Of a stretch of 64,000 bases of DNA, positions 1 to 11,552 are shown one piece after another. The stretch lies in assembly GCF_001653235.2 (NCBI RefSeq), contig NC_035793.1, positions 186,001-250,000 on the forward strand, in the 5' to 3' direction. Numbering within the stretch: the first letter of the stretch is position 1; each line of letters begins with the position of its first letter. The translations under genes were made by a program, and so were the position numbers. Origin of the DNA: Pochonia chlamydosporia 170. Its lineage: Eukaryota > Ascomycota > Sordariomycetes > Hypocreales > Clavicipitaceae. The notes under the pieces are model-generated. The model did no database searches. It saw only the letters and a list, made by a program, of their open reading frames with translations, and had not been told where the DNA came from.

Positions 1-142
1 TCCAACTATATCGAATGCAACAAATACACTTCCAAAACAGTTTCACATGAAATAACGCTTGAATTTCTACCCAGAAACGTCAAATTGTGCATCTCAAAGT
101 CCCATTCCTGTATATACAGCAATTTCGGAAATTTTTGTTAGT

Positions 143-224
143 GGCGTGGTGGCGGAGTGGTCTAACGCGCAAGACTCGAAATCTTGTTCCTTCGGGAGCG
201 CCCGTTCGAATCGGGCCCACGTCG
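143..224 (+). tRNA. tRNA-Ser (anticodon CGA)
   Basis: A complete class II tRNA can be folded. The acceptor pairs GGCGTGG (143-149) with CCACGTC (217-223) and G224 is the discriminator. The anticodon stem CAAGA/TCTTG encloses the loop CTCGAAA with anticodon CGA at 177-179, which reads UCG serine codons. A long variable arm (TCCTTCGGGA) follows, as expected for tRNA-Ser, and the T arm is GCCCG-TTCGAAT-CGGGC. The internal A box (TGGCGGAGTGG, 150-160) and B box (around GTTCGAATC, 204-212) are present. There is no intron in the anticodon loop and no encoded CCA. Confidence 0.97.
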
Positions 225-235
225 GAATCTTTGTA

Positions 236-264
236 TTTTCTTTTGGTTTATTTTTTTTTTTTTT
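236..264 (+). terminator. RNA polymerase III terminator of tRNA-Ser
   Basis: The first TTTT after the tRNA 3' end is at 236-239, and an unbroken run of 14 T follows at 251-264. Oligo-T on the coding strand is the Pol III stop signal. The long run looks like a back-up terminator. Confidence 0.85.
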
Positions 265-3114
265 AATTCCGTCTTTAGAGGTTGGCAAGTCTTGGATGTG
301 TAAGATGTTGTGGAATGCAAAGGGTGGTTGAGGGCAAGTAACAGTTGACAGGCATGGCATTCGTCACTCATGCCATGGAAAGCTTCATCTTCATGACTGT
401 CAAGCCGAGCGATGAGACGAATTGCAAATGGAGAAGGCTGAGAGAAAGAAAACGTACAGAACGGTGAATCAAGATAAATCATGACTTGCATGTTGTGCCG
501 GATGTCAGGGCCGCTGGTTGGCGTGAATCAAGCAACCTTCTCAGTCTTCGTCATCATGACAAGCAACCTGAGCATCAGCCCTATGACCGGGTGTAAACGC
601 CTCGGCTGCAACAAGGTTGTTGAGAGACTCAGCCCTGCGTGTGGTTTAACGGCTTGCGGTCTTGATATAATCGCCAAGCTTTGCTTCTATGTAGGATACT
701 TGTCAGCCTGGTGTGGTATTCTGTGGGTGTACTATCATACATATACGAGGAATGATGTACTTTTGTTCGCCCAAGTTGCCGAATGAAAAGGCACCGTGTC
801 TGATTATTCGTAGATTCTCTTCTTGATGAAACTTGACACTGCTTTGACTCCAACATCCAACCAGTAAGCTTTCCATCGTGTTATGTTGCCCAATTGCGTT
901 TCCAAGTATCCTGCTGAACCATCCGGTGTACAAAACACTGTCAATTTGACACGCTCACTTCATCAAGCTACAGTATTATCGTAATCCGTATCAACAATAA
1001 CCAACCTGCATCTCCAGAGAAATCGAATGTAACCAAAACGACTGCAATCCTACCCTCCCAACTTAAGCTCACACATCATCACCAATGGAAACTCCCGTTC
1101 AAGCCAAGCTTTCGCCACCAGCCTAGCTAGGCTGACTGGGGTTCCTGAACGTAGCAACACGGTTCACGTACTGTACTGCACTCAACGAGACAGTCTGTGT
1201 TGGTGGAACAATGCCGTCTCACAATCAGCCCGTCTGCCACTCTGGCTGTGAACAAGACGCGGGTTTTGCTTTTCGCATTACGTTAGTGGACAAGACGGCG
1301 TTTCAAATGCCCTCGAACCCATGACAATGGGCTCTGTCATGCAAATCCACAACCTGGTGTCCATGTGGGAATCAACTCCACCGAGCTGAAGAAAGACTCA
1401 TTTGCACAGAGTTGTCGGCAGCAGAGCCGCAAAAGATCACACGGCTCTTGGCACAACGTCTCCAAAGCAGAATTGAATTGAATTGCAATTGAATGATCAA
1501 TTCAAAGGAAATTAAATCACACCTTACTTGCAATTGGAAACGCTTTCGCCCAATAGCCATGTCCTTTACCCGTGTATTCCCCCCAAATCCGGTAAACAAT
1601 GTGACACTCAAGAGGCGTGTGCGACATTTCTGAACAAACACGAAATACGATCACGGGGCACAGAAAGCCGTTCTGGCCAGTGCTCGTCCCTTGCTCTGGA
1701 ACTGGGTGTAGGAAAGACTTCTTGCCCTGGTTTGGTGTAATTTCCCGGTAGTACAGGCAGTCTTTTGAGCTTGATGTGCAGAGAAGGCGCCACAACTGTG
1801 TATTCTGGTCTCCAGACCTTCAGAAGAGAAACGGTACAGTACTCTATGGAATATCTTGAGCTTCTCATCGCAAGGTGATGGTTGTGCCTGAATCGCAAGA
1901 GCAAGAAACTTGAGCGGCGAGGCGTCAAACACTGGCTCAACTTTCACCTAATCTCATCAACTAAACTGCATTTAGGTCTATTCTTGGGTTTCAGCCTTTT
2001 GTTCTCATCGCCAAACTCACCAGACTAAAAACCCACTTCTGCTTCTCCACATTCAGCATCAGCTCGTCCCTTGGTTCCCTCCATCATGAAAGGCCCCTGC
2101 GTCCGAGGATGTTGTAAGGCTGACCCGGCAGTCGCCAAGTTCGATAGCTGCTCTGGAACAGGGCAGGCTGGGCGTACAATATGAATTGGGCTGAGATCAA
2201 GCCACGGGGTTTGACCAGATCAATCCGTGGCGTGACCTCGGATAGAATATCGAAGCTGGCGTCTTTGGCCCTGACTAGTACTCCATAAACCCATGAGAAT
2301 TCACGGATTATTGTTCAGCCAGGCTTTGTATGTAAGTCAAAATCACCTGTGACTTCAATGGGTATAACGGCAAATTTGTTGGGCCAATTTCCACTGCCTC
2401 GCCACAAAGAGCTCAATTGGTTTCAACGCTCAATTTCTGTTCCATTCAAATCCTCGCCCTGGCAATGTGGCTCCCAGAAATACCCCCGTGGCTGGACCCA
2501 GTCTAGCTTGCGGCTGGATACTTTGGCGTCGAACTAGACAAGTTGGCTTGCACCGTAATATCGCCTACAGTACCCCTGGTGCCGTTCGAAATGCTCAGCG
2601 TGGTCCGGGGTAAAGATGCGCCGTACTGCTGGAGTTCTTACGCTGTTGTTCGAATTTATTACTACTCTGTCGCAGTCTTTGTTTCGGGGGAGAAAGGTCC
2701 GCAGTGGGAAATCGGCATGATGAACAGGGGTTTCACGACGACTACGAGATGCGATATCCACCGTTAGGCTGATATTTTGCATTCTTACCAGGACAACAGA
2801 GCGAATTCGTACTCCCCCTTGTACAGTACGTGTATGGATGGTGAGTTTGAAAGCAGAGAAGGGCATTGGTCTGCGAAAACGTACAATATGTTGAGATCCA
2901 TCGATATGGTGCCGTGATTCACACGCCACCAATTGTGAATAACAAGACACACACCCCCTGAGTACCAATTAGTCCTCATTACTGGTTCCGTTTTTGGATC
3001 TCAAGGCAAATTTCTCCCCTTCTCTATGGCTAGTCAAGAACGGCAGAGGCTAACTGCGTCGTAGTCCACAGGGCGTCAGGTTGATGGAGTTTGAGCCTCC
3101 CCAGACCCGGCCCC
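265..3114. other. Intergenic region, no supported gene
   Basis: About 2.85 kb between the tRNA and the next protein gene. Open frames here are short, overlap on both strands, and have no recognisable domain, codon bias or splice pattern. AT- and CA-rich stretches alternate. No RNA gene or repeat was recognised. Confidence 0.6.
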
Positions 3115-3120
3115 TATAAG
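3115..3120 (+). promoter_or_regulatory. TATA-like element
   Basis: TATAAG lies 147 bp upstream of the ATG at 3267. It is followed by a C/T- and A-rich leader typical of strongly expressed fungal genes. Confidence 0.45.
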
Positions 3121-3266
3121 AAAGAACTATCCTTCCTCACGCCATGGAATCTCTTCTCTCCTACTCCTAGTTCAAATAATACTCCAATTGTTCTGCCATC
3201 GTTTCCCAAGGGTTCCAATTCCAAGCCCTCAACACCAAACTCAACATCACCACACAACCAACCACC

Positions 3267-3743
3267 ATGCAGACCAAGGTTATCCTCGCTGCCCTCGCCG
3301 GCACCACCTTCGCCTCTCAGCTTCAGCCTCGCCAGACTGATATCGGTGCTGCCACCGCCTGCCTGAGCCTCCTCGGCTCCATGCCCACTCCTCCTCCTGC
3401 CCTGACCCAGGAGTTCATCAAGAACCCTCCCAAGGACTACTGCTCCATCACCGTCCCCGCCAGCCTCAGCAGCGACTGGTCGAGCTACACCTCCGCCGCC
3501 GCCTCCTGGATCAAGGAGCACTCCAGCGACCTGGCCAAGTGCCCCGGAGCCGACCAGATCAAGTCCAAGAGCCCTGTTGACTGCAAGGCCGCCAACGGTG
3601 GCGGCAGCCAGACCACCGGCGGCAGTGACGCTACCAACACTGGTTCTGGTGCCGCTGCTTCCAAGACTGGTGCCGCTGCCCGTGAGACTGGCATGGCTTT
3701 CGCGGCTGTTGCTGCTGCTGGCTTTGCCCTTGCTGCTCTGTAA
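3267..3743 (+). CDS. Small secreted, probably GPI-anchored serine/alanine-rich protein
   Basis: A single-exon gene of 158 residues. It begins with a signal peptide (MQTKVILAALAGTTFASQ) followed by a basic QPRQ stretch that could be a Kex2-type processing site. The mature part has four cysteines (TACLSL, DYCSI, AKCPG, VDCKA), enough for two disulphides. A Ser/Thr/Gly/Ala-rich, probably O-glycosylated linker (about 108-138) follows. The C-terminus is a small-residue and then hydrophobic tail (GMAFAAVAAAGFALAAL), the layout of a GPI attachment signal. It is likely a cell-wall or plasma-membrane surface protein. It resembles small fungal proteins annotated as infection-structure-specific, but that link is from memory and the function is unknown. 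The start has a good context (ACCACCATGC). Codons are strongly C-ending, which suggests high expression. Confidence 0.85.
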   Translation: MQTKVILAALAGTTFASQLQPRQTDIGAATACLSLLGSMPTPPPALTQEFIKNPPKDYCSITVPASLSSDWSSYTSAAASWIKEHSSDLAKCPGADQIKSKSPVDCKAANGGGSQTTGGSDATNTGSGAAASKTGAAARETGMAFAAVAAAGFALAAL

Positions 3744-4770
3744 ATGGTGCTGGGGAAAGGTTAAACTCCATGTGTACGTTGAGAGGGTGCTCGGTTATCG
3801 GCTTGGATGTCGACGAATTTGTATTTTATAGCGGCTACGACTGTTGGTTGCGAAAACTATAAGATTGGTAGCGTGGGACCTTTGACTTTACATTCCATGG
3901 CGGAAATCGATGGATAACTAGCTACTTCGGTAGTGAATAATTGGACAACCTATATGAATGATGTGATTCTGTTCCATGCGCTTTGTAATTCCACAGTCGT
4001 GATGATCGTATTTCGTATTCGATTCAGGGGCAAAAACGCATTTCACTGATCAATCACTAACGCGGCATTGCGTGTCTGGTGTAGTAGAATCTAACTCCAG
4101 TTCAAAGTCCCAGCAATAAATACGCATTAAACGGGAAAACCATCATGTTTGCTTGCCATCAAAGTTGAGAACATGGCGTATGGCGGCTTTGGTTGTATTC
4201 TTCGACCTTTAAGAAGACCAAAATGCGACTTGGATCCGAGAGAGCAGCAATCCTCCTTGTGGCGCACCTCATATAGAAGTCTTCCAACTTTAATCTCGTA
4301 TTCTGTTCTTAATCAACTACTGGACATGGCTCCAGAGTTATAAGAATACATGGAGTTCTATAGCCCCAAGCTGCTCCAATTGCACCTGTGTTAAGTCTTT
4401 GTATGTGAATCTTGAACACGGCGCCACTGCCACATACAGTCTGTGGTATCAGAGCTAAAGATATATTACTGCATCTTAGTATATCCCCATATGCGTCTGC
4501 ACACACCGTGGTATACGATACAATTCCCATGCTCAAATGCTTTTGACCGCTCACTGTGACATCTACCAGGTGTCCCTGACGGCAAGGAGATTAACCATGC
4601 CTGGCCCGTTTGTGGCTCACATGTGTCTAATCAGTCTTACATTGCATGTCACCTGATTAGCCTTTGATGCGATAACAGTACTGGGCGAACGCCATTATGC
4701 GCTCCTGAGTCCTGAGTACGGAATAGTATGTCTCAATTTGGTCCGGAAGTGAATCTCTTATTCTTACAGC
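3744..4770. other. Intergenic region, no supported gene
   Basis: About 1 kb of moderately AT-rich sequence between the small secreted protein gene and a transporter fragment. It presumably contains the 3' UTR of the former. No ORF with support was seen. Confidence 0.5.
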
Positions 4771-4860
4771 CCGCCGCCACTAACGGCGCTTGCCACCTCA
4801 ACACTCGTCTTCTTTAAGACCTCCAGAGGCTTAATGTTTATTAGCGTTGCCATCTCCATA
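4771..4860 (+). pseudogene. Fragment of an MFS (DHA2) transporter gene
   Basis: These 90 bases align without gaps to 6998-7087 of the intact transporter downstream. By hand count 73 of 90 bases match, and 21 of 30 translated residues match (PPxLTxLATSTL..FF.T then FISVAIS). This is the late-helix part of a DHA2 protein. Beyond this block no similarity to the intact gene is clear on either side. The block itself is not interrupted but sits in no usable gene. It is best read as the remnant of a tandem duplicate or a diverged paralogue. Differences include many transitions but also transversions. Confidence 0.75.
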
Positions 4861-5357
4861 TCTAGAAGGAGGACATACTACAAAGACATTCAGTGGGGGG
4901 TTCAATAGTACTAAATACGACAAACGTATCTCATATCGCGTAGTATGCTGAGGCACATTGTGATGTGTTGGTGTATACTCGGATATGGGCAAGTACCTTT
5001 TACTCCAGACCGTTGTTGGTCAGGCAATGCCATTATCTTACCGCCTGGATCGCAATCTCAGTGTCCATGTTTCACCTGAGTAGAGCGGTGTCTCGTCGAC
5101 AGTTGTTGAATGTCTCGAACTCAGAGTTGAAGTGCCATCACTCCGGATTCCTGCCCAATTCCCTCTTGCCACGCTTAGAGCCTGAATGATTTCTCGACCT
5201 TGCCTCGTGCTCTTCAACATGCCTCTGTTCTGGATCCATCGGACAGAGTTACACAGGCTATTTGCGGTAACTGGTCACTTTATATTCCGCGTATACAATC
5301 ACATAACTTTAACGAGTTGGTCATTAGCTCGACTACGACTTCGTGGCATTCCGAAAG

Positions 5358-7348
5358 ATGGAGACTATATCAGGCAAACAGGCCTCTTCATCGAGCATTC
5401 ACGTCTTGACCCATGGCCAAGATGCGACCTCTGACAAGATACCCGTGGAGAGCGAGCGAATTTCACATGGAGATGGCCTGTTTGCCGAGGACAATGACAT
5501 CGAGAGGAGCGACTCATCACTAAATGTCGTCAAGTACATTGCTGGATGGGAGCTCGTCGGCCTAATAGCCGGTCTCACTCTTGCCTGCTTCCTGATTCTT
5601 CTGGATGTGTCCATTCTCGTGACGGTATGGCCAGATACCTTTCCTGGATTCATGATCTGACATGTTCAAGGCCATTCCTCACATCATAACAGACTTCCAC
5701 TCCCACACTGACGTTGGTTGGTGGGCCAGCATGTACAGCCTCAGCATGTGTGTTTCTTCTCCCTGCGTAATGGGAAGTATTAGTAAGATGCGGATCGACT
5801 AATACGAGTTAACAGTGCTGTGTTTTTACCTCTCTCTGGAAAGGTCTATACTTGTTTTCACGTAAAGGTATGTGTGCCTCTCCTATCTTATCCTATCCCG
5901 CTCCTCAGGACTAAATAGTACTCTGCCAGTGGACTTTCTTGGCATTCTTCCTGATTTTTGAGATTGGCTCCTTAATAAGCGGCCTGGCGATTTCGTCGGT
6001 TGTATTCATCATCGGGCGCGCCATCGCGGGCATTGGCACCTCTGGCATTCAGACAGGGGCTTTTGCAATCATCGTGGCATCGGCACCGCTCGCCAAGCGG
6101 CCATCTCTCTTGGGCATCATGATGGGCGTCTGCCAAGTCGGACTCGGTTCGGGGCCATTGGTAGGAGGCGCTCTTACAGAGTATATGACCTGGAGACGGT
6201 GTTAGTGCTGCGCTATAAACCTGTTGTTACAAGTGGTGTCTGATATTCTGTCTGCAGGCTTCCTCATCAATATCCCAATTGGAGCGACATGCGTTTTGCT
6301 CATCTTGCTCGTCCGCATTCCTGACCGGCGCTCCCAGCAAGACAAGCAGCCTAACAGCTTCTCTGTTTCACAGCTTGACCTTCCCGGGTTCTTTCTTCTG
6401 ACATTATTTGCCACCATGGTATTGGTCGCTCTTCAGTTCGGCGGCCAGATGCTCTCATGGACTTCTACCACGGTTATTGGGCTATTGTGCGGTGGCGGAG
6501 CGGCGTTTACAGCTTTTATAGCCTGGGAATGTCGAGCTGGTGATGGAGCCATGATCCCCCTGCCCCTTATCCAGAAGAGACAAGTATGGATGTCTTGCCT
6601 TTCCATGATGTTGCTGTTTTCAACAATCCTGGCATCATCGTATTACTTGGCCGTCTATTTTGAATCCGTCAAAGGCATGACACCATTCAACAGTGCCGTA
6701 AGTAGTCTCCCGGTGGTTATGAGCCAGTTAGTTGGATCTGTTTCGTCTGGTTATTTTGGTGAGTAGAGTCAGCCAAATCTGGCAATCACTCACATCTAAC
6801 TGAGACTAGTTCAACGGATCGGCTATTATCTGCCTGTCATGCTTGTCTGTGCTCTACTCACAGTCATTGGGCACTATCTTTTATCTACACTCTCACTTGA
6901 TTCCAGCACCATCAAGTGGGCTGGATACCAGATTCTTCTGGGATTTAGTCGTGGAATAGGCCTTCAGATGCCCATCGTCGCCATAAATGCTCACAGTCCG
7001 CCGTCACTGACCTCGCTTGCCACGTCAACACTCCTCTTCTTCCAGACCTTTGGGGGCTCAGTGTTCATTAGCGTCGCCATCTCCTTATTTAATAACAGAC
7101 TGAGGCAAGAGTTGTTGGCACGTGTTCCGGAGCAAGACGTCGGTAGGATCATCCACGCTGGTGCAATTGGCATCGACAAGGTAGTCCCCAAAGAGATCCT
7201 TACAGATGTGTTGACGTCCTATGCCCGTGGTGTTTCAGCAGTATTCTATCTGTTAATTGCTGTATCAGGGTGCTTGTGTCTTACGTCCTGCGGTATGAGA
7301 TGGACAGATATCAGAAATTGTAGCGAACATGGAAGAGATGAATCTTGA
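5358..7348 (+). CDS. MFS drug/toxin exporter, DHA2 (14-TMS) family
   Basis: Six exons: 5358-5624, 5671-5747, 5816-5867, 5930-6200, 6258-6758, 6810-7348, giving 568 residues with all splice phases compatible. It is a plasma-membrane proton-coupled exporter. After a soluble N-terminus the first helix runs into LLDVSILVTAIP, matching the DHA family motif LDxTIVxxAIP. WWASMYSL follows, then GRAIAGIGTSGIQTGAF (motif C region) and WRRCFLINIPI, a hallmark of fungal DHA2 proteins. The end, GMRW, is also typical. The first ATG in frame is at 5358; the open frame extends upstream only to a GTG. Such proteins often export toxins or secondary metabolites, but no biosynthetic gene is adjacent, so the substrate is unknown. 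A related fragment lies at 4771-4860. Confidence 0.9.
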
Positions 7349-8696
7349 AGACATGTGGTTCGAAACGTATTGTTTTGCCAATGAATACCACTCTCGTCAC
7401 CAGGTGCACCTCGTCCTCGCTACACGTTTGCTGTGACTGTCGTATCCTTGGCAAAGTACTTCTTCTTTAGGCGATCAACACCCAGTTCACCGAGATGCTC
7501 TATACTTTTGATTGTACCGATTGCTGGTGGCTGCTTCAATGTCCGAGTTGTGATAACGCCTGTCTGTGACAAAGACATGAAGCGAGAAGGGCGGTGTAAG
7601 GAGTACTTGTCTGGGTAGTTCGATCGAAGAAGCATAGGTAATTCCGGCGCCCTCTGAATGCTACTGGCTGTAATATATTGCCTTGTAGGGATCTAGTTAT
7701 TACCGTGATCATCGCGTTCTCACTTTCCGGGCCGTTTTTTCCGCAAGTAGAAGACCCTCTATTGGACAAGCTTTATCGATGCTACGGTACCAAGCCTGTT
7801 GATCTAGTCGTGAACGCAATATCCATCACTTTTCAACGGCTACTAGCTTGAATGGCATGTAATACCTCATAATTGTGCTGAATCTTGTCTAAGTTCGTCA
7901 TTGAACTGACGCCAGCCCTCCACAACACTGAAGCCCTAGTGATATTGCTAACCCACGTCTCTCTCTTTCACTATTAGAGTGATCATCAATAGATCACCAC
8001 CGTATTCTTACAATGTTGGAGGTCTATGACACCCACTCCGCTGCTAAGCTTGCCAAGTTCTATCTGGGACTGCGAGATGTAGAGTCTATTTGAACAATTA
8101 TGTAGTTAATGAAGGCTGGTACCAGGCCTGATACTCTTTATGTAAACGTAAAGATGAGGGCTCCGACGTCAAGCTGCGTGGTTGTCCTCGAGATATTCCA
8201 TACACGGGCAGTACAACCTGGTTCGGATGGTTCTGGGTTTTGGCCAACAAGGTGCAGTGACAAGGAAGACCCTAGCTGAAGAGCTTGAAAAGGAAAAAAA
8301 CGTGGCGTATCCTGGCAGCAAGGTATTTTGACATCGACGTCGGCTTCCCTCCGTCCTCTCGTCGCTTTACAGGCCCTTCGCCTGCTAGCATATTAACCAG
8401 CCTCTTGGTCATTACCTCTCCCGTTGTTTAGAGGTTGATACGCGATTTCTACAAGCTTCACCAAGCTGGACGTGGGCGACATGATCACGGATCATGCCAA
8501 TAGTCTTGATCTTCTCACAAAATTTGTAGGAACAGCAAAAGACAGCACATGTAACGGATTTAACTTCTTAAATTAACTTCATTCATCCCCGGCTCCCACA
8601 ACGGGTAGACTCGGCACATGGGCCTTTTTTCCGCCTTTGTATCTAGCAAAAAGCAAATCATACGTTCATTTCGCCTGCGTTGACGCCAGCATCTTC
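7349..8696. other. Intergenic region between convergent genes
   Basis: 1.35 kb between the 3' ends of the MFS gene and SEC27. Several short frames look faintly coding-like (for example 7420-7635 on the minus strand and 8439-8576 on the plus strand), but they have no start, splice partners or recognisable domain. They may be decayed sequence. No repeat or RNA gene was recognised. Confidence 0.5.
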
Positions 8697-11552
8697 TTAC
8701 TCGTCATCCTCTTCCTCTTCTTCCGCATCGGGCTTCTCTTCCTCATCAGCATCTGCTTCGTTGCCATTGGTCTCTGCCGGGATATCTGCTACTGAGCCGC
8801 CCTCGGTCTCGGCCTTCAACCACGCGTCCCATTGAGGGAACAAATCATCGTCATCCTCGGGAACACCAATGAGCTTCGCTACTCGGCCCTTCTTAGATTT
8901 CTCTAAACTCTCTTTCCATTCCCTCACAATGGGAGTGGTAGAACTTGGCTTGTATGTTTGCGAAAAGAGGACAGCCTCGGCCAGTCGTCCGGTCTTGGTC
9001 AAAATTTCGATGCAGTTGTCGACATCACCCAGAAGCCATGAACAAGAGAAGGCAATGTTGTGGGCGTTGGCGTCTTGTGCTTGCTTCGCCAGAGCGGAGA
9101 GACCTTCCCTGTCTCCAGTTGATGAGTGCAGAAGAAGAAGGGATCCCATATCCTTGGCGTGAGTGAAGCACTCTGCGGCCAGGGCGACATCCCAGGCAGC
9201 CAGTGCAGAGTCACCAACGGTTTTCCACTTATGTTCAACATCGGCCGCTCGGGCCAGTTCTAGGGCAGTATCCAGCTGATTCAATGCGAGAGCAAGCTCG
9301 AATTTGTGTTCAGGGTCACTGGCAACTTCCAGGGCTAATTCCTTGTGGCCTTGTCCCTCAAGGAATCTCGCAATCTTGTTAAGTTGATCGTTAGGAATGG
9401 TAGGTAGCAGCTCGGCAGCCGTTTCCATGTCTTCTCGAAGAACCAAAGTCTGGTACTCAAGAACGGGAAGTGAGAGAGCAAACGATGTGACATTCACATC
9501 CTTGTCTGCCAAGTAGATTTTTGAGTCCCGTTGAATGTAACCCAGGACGTACATGGGCTTGTCGAAGTGTGATACAGTGTAGGTCTGGTCACCAACCAGA
9601 TAATTCAAGCGGTTGGTGCTGTTAGTATACAGGAAGCAGTCTCCTACCCATTCGCCAGTTCGGACGCTGCAATGCATTGTCAGTACTCCAGATGTCCTGG
9701 TCAACAACAGAATAGCGGGGGTCATAGCTTACGTCTCACTAATATCCGTGATGACTTCGAATGCAGCCTCAACACCATCATCTTCAACTTGGCCGGCCTG
9801 GACAGCCTCGACATAGTTCTCCCGAGAGAATCGCAGAACATAGCAGCTGTCTTCACAAGCGATGGCAACCAACTCTCCACTCTCTGACCAGTAGACATGC
9901 TTGGGCTCAACTTCAATCCTGCGTACCAAACCGCCGGTGGCCCAGTCGAAGAATGAAATGCCGCCTTGTCCAGTAACACCCAAAAGAATACCCCCAGTAA
10001 GCCCATCAGCCTGGAAGCCAACATCGAGACCGCCGCTCTTCTCCACAAAATTCTTGTAGATCTTGACGCTCATTGCCGACTCACGAATGGCAAAGTCGTT
10101 GCTGTTCTCCTTAGAACCCCAGACAAAGTCCAGAGCAGATCCAAAAGCCTTGTTACGCCAGGCTAAAGCGGTGTAAATGATGTATTCGCCATCTCCGCAA
10201 ACCGCAACGAATCGGCCGTTCGGTGAATGGATCAAAGTTTGGGGGTACACTTCACATGTGCCCAGATCCTTGGTGGGAAGTGAGATGGGTTCATTATCCT
10301 TGATCGAGGCATCCCCCTTGATTATAGAAGACACCACTTCATTATGCCTCGCCCAAATAAGCTTACCCGAGGCATCCATGGAGACCGCAGGCTCCTCACG
10401 ACCCAATTTAACGACGACGGCGCCATCATCGTAACCTACAGCGATACCCTGCTTACCCTTCTGATAAGAGACACACCATGCCCGTTCCAGACTATAGTTC
10501 AAAGATTGCTCGAATCGATAGGTGTTCGCATGCCAGATGCGAATAGTGCCGTCCTCGGAACCAGACACAATGACAGGAAGTTCGGGGTGGTAGCAAGCGA
10601 AGGATACATTGTTGGTGTGGCCTTCGAGGGTAGCAATCAGGGATTTAGTGGTGTAGTCCCAGACTTTGACAGTTCGATCATCGGAAGTGGTGAGGAGATA
10701 AGGCTTATCGGAGTGAGGGTAGTAGTCGACGTGATTGACACCTTTGCTCTCGTGAGCTTCCAGAGTGAAGTTGGCGGTGGAGGAACCAAGGCTCCAAATC
10801 TTGACGGTGCGATCCAAGCATGCAGAGGCAAAGGTGTTAGTGTCCTTGGGATTGATGGCGATACCCATGACATAGTGGCTGTGTCCTTCAAAGACTTGGA
10901 CACACTTCCAGCCCTTGTCCCAATCCCACAGCTTGATTGTCATATCATCGGACGCGGTCAAGATGAATGGAAGAGTTGGGTGAACAGCAATGGCGCGGAT
11001 ATAATCGGGGTGCGCTTCGAATTGGGCAACCTTTTCCGAGGTGTTGTAGTTGTACACGCGTATTTGGAAATCATCGGAGCCGCACACAATCCAGTTCTTG
11101 CGTGCGACGAATCGGCCAGCCCGGACAGGTACCTCGGTCAGCTCGAATGTCTTGACCGTTTGTTGGGTCTCGTATGACCAAATGTAGACATGGCCTAGAA
11201 TACAAGAGGTGAGATGAGTATGCGCAACTTTTTGAGACGCGTGATCAGTCGATCGTGTGGAATCAGTGCCTACCGCTATAGAGTGTAGTGAGGATCCACG
11301 GCTCCTGAGGATGAAAGTCGACGCCCTTCACTCGCTCGCTGCGAGCGTACAGCTGGCGCTACAAGATGGAGACACAAGTCAGCGGTAATAGTTCACGATT
11401 TGACTTTCTTTCTGTGGAAGGGGAATCCGTCCATGAGAGGCGGTGGGAATGTGGAGTGGACATCAGAGCTCGAGACTGCTCTGCCCATCCACGGAAACGC
11501 CCATTGCAGCAGGCAATCATACTGCTATACTAACCTTGACGTCCAGCTTCAT
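8697..11552 (-). CDS. SEC27: Coatomer subunit beta' (COPI coat, WD40)
   Basis: Four exons on the minus strand: 11552-11535 (18 nt, MKLDVK), 11358-11274, 11194-9733, 9666-8697, giving 844 residues, the normal size for beta'-COP. The protein starts [20 protein letters not shown] and continues into two WD40 propellers. Typical repeats include [40 protein letters not shown] and [10 protein letters not shown]. These are followed by an alpha-solenoid ([40 protein letters not shown]). The tail is acidic ([18 protein letters not shown]). It is part of the COPI coat, which binds dilysine cargo signals in Golgi-to-ER retrograde transport. It is an essential housekeeping gene in yeast. The 18-nt first coding exon is confirmed by a GTTAGT donor and phase-0 joining to the conserved [12 protein letters not shown] block. 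It is divergent from SCH9 with 3 kb between. Confidence 0.97.

Noticed and set aside
4771..4860. Repeat-induced point mutation as the cause of decay of the transporter fragment
   Set aside because: C-to-T/G-to-A changes are frequent, but there are also several transversions and reverse transitions in the 17 differences, and the block is too short.
8439..8576. Coding-like stretch reading FTKLDVGDMITDHANSLDLL
   Set aside because: No ATG, no splice partner and no family recognised. It may be a relic, but the evidence is too thin to annotate.
10344..11177. 277-codon open frame on the plus strand
   Set aside because: It lies fully antisense to the WD40 exon of SEC27, has no domain, and arises from the codon bias of the real gene.
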